From contig CBDUVZ010000109.1 of NCBI GenBank assembly GCA_965370805.1, positions 1-10,169 on the forward strand: 10,169 bases of DNA. The letters are read 5' to 3'. A program made the position numbers and the translations under genes. Positions 6,656 through 10,169 of this stretch are shown here, one piece after another. A model generated the notes under the pieces. That model ran no database searches. It was not told the origin of the DNA and saw only the letters and a list, made by a program, of their open reading frames with translations. The number at the start of each line of letters is the position of its first letter. Position 1 is the stretch's first letter. The DNA comes from CBDUVZ01 sp965370805 (GTDB lineage: Bacteria > Hydrothermota > Tepidihabitantia > Tepidihabitantales > Tepidihabitantaceae).

Positions 6656-7443
6656 TGCGCGTCGGTTTCTACCAGTTCCAACCCGAACACCGGCAGAAAG
6701 ACGTCAACCTCGGCCGGATTGAAGCGGCGCTGACGAACGCGCGGGCCGACCTCGTAGTCCTGCCTGAAATGTGCCTGACCGGGTACATGTTCGAATCCCG
6801 CGAAGCCCTGGCCGCGTCTGCCGAACCGGTGCCCGACGGCCCGTCATGCCAACGGCTCGCCGGACTCTGCCGCAAGCTCGACCTCGGCATCGTATTCGGA
6901 CTCGCCGAAAAAGCCGAAGACAGGCTGTACAACTCCGCGGTCCTCATCACGCGGCGTGGCGAACTCCACGTCTACCGCAAGTCCCACCTGTTCCTTGATG
7001 AGAAGGACATCTTCAACCCGGGCGACACCCCGTTCCCGGTATTTGAGGTGGACGACGTCAAAGTCGGGATGCTCGTCTGCTTCGACTACATCTTCCCCGA
7101 ATCCGGCCGCAGCCTGGCGCTCAACGGAGCCCAGGTTGTCTGTCATCCTTCCAATCTCGTGCTCGACTACGCCCAGTGGATGACCCTTACCCGCGCCGCG
7201 GAAAACCGCGTCTTCTGGATACTGGCCAACCGCACCGGCCGGGAATCAATCGGGGATAGGGCCATGACCTTTACCGGCCGTAGCCAGATTGTCGGCTCGA
7301 CCGGCAAGCTGCTCTACCGGGCCGGAATCGATACCGAAGAACTCCCGGTCATCGAAATCGACCCAAACGAAGCACTGGACAAAATGGCCACCCCGCGCAA
7401 CCACCTGCTTCGTGACCGCCGCACCGACCTGTACCACGGCTAG
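6655..7443 (+). CDS. Carbon-nitrogen hydrolase (nitrilase superfamily amidohydrolase)
   Basis: This 262-residue soluble enzyme hydrolyses a C-N bond, most likely an amide or N-carbamoyl group. The Glu-Lys-Cys catalytic triad is visible: E38 in LPEMCLTGY, K109 in YRKSHLF, and the nucleophile C142 in VCFDYIFPE. Length is that of a single-domain family member, with no glutamine-dependent synthetase partner domain. The start is supported by GAGG (6646-6649), five bases before the ATG, and by the one-base overlap with the YitT stop (TGATG). The substrate cannot be assigned; omega-amidase-like or carbamoyl-amine-type activities are possible. Pairing with a YitT membrane protein hints that both handle a related small molecule, but that is context only. 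Confidence 0.9.
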   Translation: MRVGFYQFQPEHRQKDVNLGRIEAALTNARADLVVLPEMCLTGYMFESREALAASAEPVPDGPSCQRLAGLCRKLDLGIVFGLAEKAEDRLYNSAVLITRRGELHVYRKSHLFLDEKDIFNPGDTPFPVFEVDDVKVGMLVCFDYIFPESGRSLALNGAQVVCHPSNLVLDYAQWMTLTRAAENRVFWILANRTGRESIGDRAMTFTGRSQIVGSTGKLLYRAGIDTEELPVIEIDPNEALDKMATPRNHLLRDRRTDLYHG

Positions 7444-7474
7444 CCCGCCGACCCTCAAATCAACTGCCGCCCTA

Positions 7475-7502
7475 TTGACCCGCCTCGCCTTTGCCCTATG
7501 CT
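7475..7502 (+). promoter_or_regulatory. Possible sigma-70-type promoter at the 5' end of recQ
   Basis: TTGACC (7475-7480), a 16-base spacer and TATGCT (7497-7502) resemble the other promoters in this window. The -10 box overlaps the most upstream ATG of recQ (7498). A transcript from here would start near 7509 and could not use that ATG; it would have to start translation at GTG 7570. Either this is a chance match, or the annotated recQ start is too far upstream. Confidence 0.35.
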
Positions 7503-9399
7503 TGCAGGCAGTGAGCAGAAAAAGGACACGCCCCGCCGGAATCGGCTGTACCGGAGCACGAAGGCTCCGGTGAATCGCATCCGGGCCGCACTGAAGAAGT
7601 ACTGGGGCTATGATGAGTTCCTGCCGCTGCAGGAACAGGCTATCGAGTCCGTCATTGCCGGGCGGGATTCGGTCGTCGTCATGCCGACCGGAGGCGGCAA
7701 GTCGCTCTGCTTCCAGGCACCGGCGGTCATACTGCCGGGTCTGGCCATCGTAATCTCACCCTTGATCTCCCTGATGAAAGACCAGGTCGATGCCCTGACC
7801 GAATGCGGGGTCCCGGCAGCCCGACTCGACAGCACGCTGTCCGCTGGAGAACAGGATACTGTCAAGGCCCGTATTCGCAGGCGGGAACTCAGGCTGCTTT
7901 ACGTCTCGCCTGAGCGCATCGTATCTCCGGGCTTCTTCGAGTCCCTGGACAAACCTGCAATCTCCCTGATTGCCGTCGACGAAGCCCACTGCGTCAGCAT
8001 GTGGGGGCACGACTTCCGGCCCGAATACCGCCAGCTCGGTTTCCTGAAGCAGGCTTTTTCACGGGTCGCCATCCACGCGTACACCGCCACCGCTACTGAA
8101 CGGGTCCGAGAGGACATCGCCGCCCAGTTGCACCTTGACAACCCGGAAGTACTGGTCGGATCATTCGACCGCCCGAACCTCGTGTACAAAGTCGAACGAC
8201 GCCGGGACGGCCTGAACCAGGTCTGCGCCGTGCTCGACCGCCACCAGAACGAAACCGGCATCATCTACTGCATCCGGCGGGCCGACGTCGACGAGATGTG
8301 CGCGGCCCTGACCGCCAGGGAATACAGCGTTGCGCCGTACCACGCCGGCATGGAAGACGAGGACCGGAAACGGAGCCAGGAAGCATTCATCCGGGAAAAG
8401 GTCACCACTATCGTCGCCACAATCGCGTTCGGCATGGGCATCGACAAGTCGAACGTACGCTACGTAATCCACACCGGCATGCCCAAATCACTGGAACACT
8501 ACCAGCAGCAGAGCGGACGGGCCGGCCGCGACGGGCTGGAAGCGGAATGCAGCCTGTTCTACTCCGGGGCCGACTACGGCATCTGGAAATACATCCTCCG
8601 CGACTCCGAACCGGAGGCCGGCGAGATCGCCCTGGCCAAACTGAACGACATCTACGACTACTGCAACGGTGTCACCTGCCGGCACCGCGCAATCCTCAAC
8701 TACTTCGGCCAGGACCTTGATAAGGACGACTGCGGTGCCTGCGATGTTTGCCTCGGGGACCTGGACTGCATCGAAAACCCGCAGGAAACCGGCCGGAAGA
8801 TTCTTTCCTGTGTTCTGCGCCTCGGCGAGCGGTTCGGTGCCGACTACACCGCCCTGGTGCTGTCCGGCTCCCGCGACGAGCGAATCCTGAAGAAAAGCCA
8901 CGATGCGCTCAGTACCTACGGCCTTCTGTCCGATTTCAAGAGACGCGTCGTGCGCGACTGGGTCGAGCAGTTGGTGGCTCAGGGATACGTCCGGAAAGCC
9001 GGCGAGTTCAACGTTCTCAACGTAACCGGGAAGGGACGGCGCCTCCTGGAAGGCACGGAAACACCTCGCCTGCTCAAGCCCGCAGAGAAAAAACGCCGCA
9101 AAACCTCCCGGGCCGCCAAGGACTCCTGGGAAGGCGTCGACGAAAGCCTGTTCGAAGCACTGCGGAGCCTTCGGCGTCAGATTGCCGACCGCAAGCAGGT
9201 TCCGGCTTTCGTTGTCTTCAGTGATGCTGCCCTGCGCGACATGGCCCGCCTGAAACCCGCCACGCCCGAAGGGTTTCTCGAAGTCAGGGGTGTCGGCGAG
9301 ATGAAAAGCGAGCAGTACAGCACCGCCTTTCTCGCCGCAATCAGACAACACCGCGACGGCGAGCAACCCGAGCCTGCACCGCTGCCACAAACCGGCTGA
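7498..9399 (+). CDS. recQ: ATP-dependent DNA helicase RecQ
   Basis: This is a 3'-5' DNA helicase of the RecQ family, acting in recombinational repair and replication-fork processing. Counting from the ATG at 7498 (633 residues): motif 0 near 36-48, Walker A MPTGGGKS 62-69, DEAH 161-164, the aromatic-rich loop around SMWGHDFRP 167-175, and motif VI QQSGRAGRDG 337-346. Zinc ligands are C394, C412, C415 and C418, followed by the RQC winged helix (about 425-520) and an HRDC domain (about 545-618). All domains of a classical full-length RecQ are present. The ATG has no Shine-Dalgarno, and the first 24 residues are basic and look unconserved. GTG at 7570 (residue 25) would give 609 residues, the usual RecQ length, and is a serious alternative start. 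The gene lies 54 bp after the amidohydrolase and its 3' end overlaps the DUF523 gene. Confidence 0.96.
   Translation: MLAGSEQKKDTPRRNRLYRSTKAPVNRIRAALKKYWGYDEFLPLQEQAIESVIAGRDSVVVMPTGGGKSLCFQAPAVILPGLAIVISPLISLMKDQVDALTECGVPAARLDSTLSAGEQDTVKARIRRRELRLLYVSPERIVSPGFFESLDKPAISLIAVDEAHCVSMWGHDFRPEYRQLGFLKQAFSRVAIHAYTATATERVREDIAAQLHLDNPEVLVGSFDRPNLVYKVERRRDGLNQVCAVLDRHQNETGIIYCIRRADVDEMCAALTAREYSVAPYHAGMEDEDRKRSQEAFIREKVTTIVATIAFGMGIDKSNVRYVIHTGMPKSLEHYQQQSGRAGRDGLEAECSLFYSGADYGIWKYILRDSEPEAGEIALAKLNDIYDYCNGVTCRHRAILNYFGQDLDKDDCGACDVCLGDLDCIENPQETGRKILSCVLRLGERFGADYTALVLSGSRDERILKKSHDALSTYGLLSDFKRRVVRDWVEQLVAQGYVRKAGEFNVLNVTGKGRRLLEGTETPRLLKPAEKKRRKTSRAAKDSWEGVDESLFEALRSLRRQIADRKQVPAFVVFSDAALRDMARLKPATPEGFLEVRGVGEMKSEQYSTAFLAAIRQHRDGEQPEPAPLPQTG
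7550..7571 (+). other. 8-bp perfect hairpin at the alternative recQ start
   Basis: ACCGGAGC (7550-7557) and GCTCCGGT (7564-7571) form an 8-bp stem with a 6-base loop. The 3' arm contains the first two bases of the candidate GTG start at 7570, and the GGAG of the 5' arm is buried in the stem. If translation starts at 7570, this hairpin could limit initiation. If it starts at 7498, it is simply a structured coding stretch. Confidence 0.35.
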
Positions 9400-9868
9400 A
9401 TACCGTTGGGTCCTCAAGCCCGGCCTCGGTTTCGACCAGTTCCCGGCCGTACCGCTGAAGCACCGCTTCCGCAAACCGGCCGTTGACTGTACTCTTTAGC
9501 ACTTCGCCGGACCGGTCCACCAGTTCCGCGTCTCCGACCCCGCAGCTCGGCGACCGGGCTTTGAGCACGAATCCATCGACCTTCCCGACCGTCTCAAGAA
9601 ACCCACGGCAGAACCGCTCCATATCAGCCGTCAAGTCCCGGCCCGTGGAACGTTGTATCAGCCGGTGCTCTTCGCCGACCAGCACAACGTCAATCGGCTC
9701 GCGCGGAACCGGAAGCCCGATCTCCATCTCCGGGCAGACCGGAACCCACTCAAAGCGCTGCCTGAGCCGCTCCACAACCGCGCAGGAAATCACTTCACCA
9801 TCATACCGGCACCGCTCCTCAAGCAGACACCGGCTGACAACCACTCTCGGTCGCGGAAATTCTCTCAT
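9341..9868 (-). CDS. DUF523 family protein (TudS-like, probable iron-sulfur protein)
   Basis: This 175-residue protein matches DUF523 by its motifs. From the ATG at 9868 these are VVVSRCLLEERCRYDG near the N terminus (C14, C20), VPVCPEMEIGLPVPRE (C45, E47), and KARSPSCG (C109). In the one characterised branch of this family, the thiouracil desulfidase TudS, three cysteines hold a [4Fe-4S] cluster. C14, C45 and C109 are the natural counterparts here, with E47 and the serines beside C109 near the presumed active site. Desulfidation of a thio-base is therefore a reasonable but unproved guess. An in-frame TTG at 9874 would add two residues; I prefer the ATG. The Shine-Dalgarno is weak. The last 59 bases are antisense to the end of recQ. 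A promoter lies about 20 bases upstream. Confidence 0.87.
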   Translation of the reverse strand: MREFPRPRVVVSRCLLEERCRYDGEVISCAVVERLRQRFEWVPVCPEMEIGLPVPREPIDVVLVGEEHRLIQRSTGRDLTADMERFCRGFLETVGKVDGFVLKARSPSCGVGDAELVDRSGEVLKSTVNGRFAEAVLQRYGRELVETEAGLEDPTVFSRFVAAVQARVARRRGVV

Positions 9869-9886
9869 CTTCAACTCAACCCGACT

Positions 9887-9914
9887 ACTGTAGACCGCCG
9901 CGCCCCACTGTCAA
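9887..9914 (-). promoter_or_regulatory. Sigma-70-type promoter of the DUF523 gene
   Basis: Minus strand has a perfect TTGACA (9914-9909), a 16-base spacer and TACAGT (9892-9887). Transcription should begin near 9880, leaving a leader of about a dozen bases before the ATG at 9868. This leader is short, but the promoter is not in the leaderless geometry seen at 5645 and 5798. Confidence 0.6.
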
Positions 9915-9933
9915 GCAACCGTGAACCGTCCAA

Positions 9934-10050
9934 GAACCGGAATGGAACCACAAAGACGCCGGGCAGGACAGGACAATGCAGAAGTCAGAACTCCGGCTTG
10001 GGCTTTCTACATTCTGGTCTCTGACTTCTGAATTCCGACTTCTCCGGTTC
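9934..10050. repeat. Fold-back intergenic element with nested inverted repeats
   Basis: An 11-bp perfect inverted repeat pairs 9979-9989 with 10020-10030 (core CAGAAGTCAG / CTGACTTCTG) around a 30-base spacer. A second, outer pair is GAACCGG 9934-9940 with CCGGTTC 10044-10050. GACTTCT recurs at 10037-10043, 14 bases after its first copy. There is no coding signal. It looks like a small dispersed intergenic or miniature fold-back element rather than a terminator, because the stem is interrupted by a long loop and has no T-tract. Confidence 0.45.
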
Positions 10051-10169
10051 CTTTACTTGGTACCTTGGTGTTGAAATTCCTATGTCGGTTTTCGGGGCTT
10101 TCTCTTCCATTTGAGGGATAAGGACGGAAATTCTGTGGGGCGCAGTCCGGGCTTCTCGTTGGTTTGGCG
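10051..10169. other. Right-edge stretch, no supported gene
   Basis: About 120 bp with lower GC than the genes. It holds a short tandem CTTGGT (10056-10061 and 10064-10069). The only open frames are short, cross the edge or end in the fold-back element, and lack the codon bias of the neighbours. I see no terminator, tRNA or start of a recognisable gene. Confidence 0.4.

Noticed and set aside
8488..9474. Minus-strand open frame (328 codons) opposite recQ and overlapping the DUF523 gene
   Set aside because: RecQ on the plus strand has every helicase, zinc, RQC and HRDC motif here, and this frame has none.
9985..10169. Minus-strand partial reading frame entering from the right edge
   Set aside because: It stays open but runs into the fold-back repeat, has a low-complexity Lys/Glu/Pro/Arg composition and lacks the GC-rich third positions of the neighbours.

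Overview
The window is bacterial, GC-rich (about 60% by eye) and gene-dense. It holds five complete protein genes and the 5' part of a sixth. I saw no RNA gene, insertion sequence, phage gene or CRISPR array. The taxon cannot be fixed from the sequence. The mix of a giant Ser/Thr-kinase/sigma-54 activator fusion, YitT, a nitrilase-fold amidohydrolase, RecQ and a DUF523 protein fits a free-living, probably uncultured lineage; a candidate phylum such as WOR-3 is only a guess.

Left part (1-5645, all minus strand). The dominant gene is a 1745-residue regulator. From N to C terminus it joins a Ser/Thr protein kinase, a P-loop ATPase of the PknK/MalT-like type, a long array of about a dozen TPRs, a GAF domain, a sigma-54 AAA+ activator domain and a Fis-type DNA-binding domain. 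Sensing, protein-protein contact, three nucleotide-using domains and promoter output sit on one chain. Just downstream, on the same strand, is the start of a small secreted protein with a 26-residue repeat built on DGIPIPPKPGPL. The 232-bp gap between them carries a good -24/-12 (sigma-54) promoter for the small gene. Upstream of that promoter lies a cluster of inverted GTCGC/GCGAC half-sites where an enhancer would be expected. The simplest reading is a local circuit: the giant activator binds the half-sites and switches on the secreted repeat protein.

Centre (5646-5797). This is a 152-bp divergent promoter region. Each side has a sigma-70-type promoter whose -10 box ends 5 bases before a GTG start, so both divergent transcripts are predicted to be leaderless. 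Four more GTCGC/GCGAC half-sites lie here, which would fit feedback on the regulator's own gene.

Right part (5798-9399, plus strand). A YitT-family membrane protein and a carbon-nitrogen hydrolase form a one-base-overlap operon. RecQ helicase follows after 54 bp, possibly with its own promoter. RecQ converges on, and overlaps by 59 bp, a minus-strand DUF523 gene (TudS-like, probable iron-sulfur protein). The final 295 bp hold the DUF523 promoter and a fold-back repeat element, with no convincing gene.
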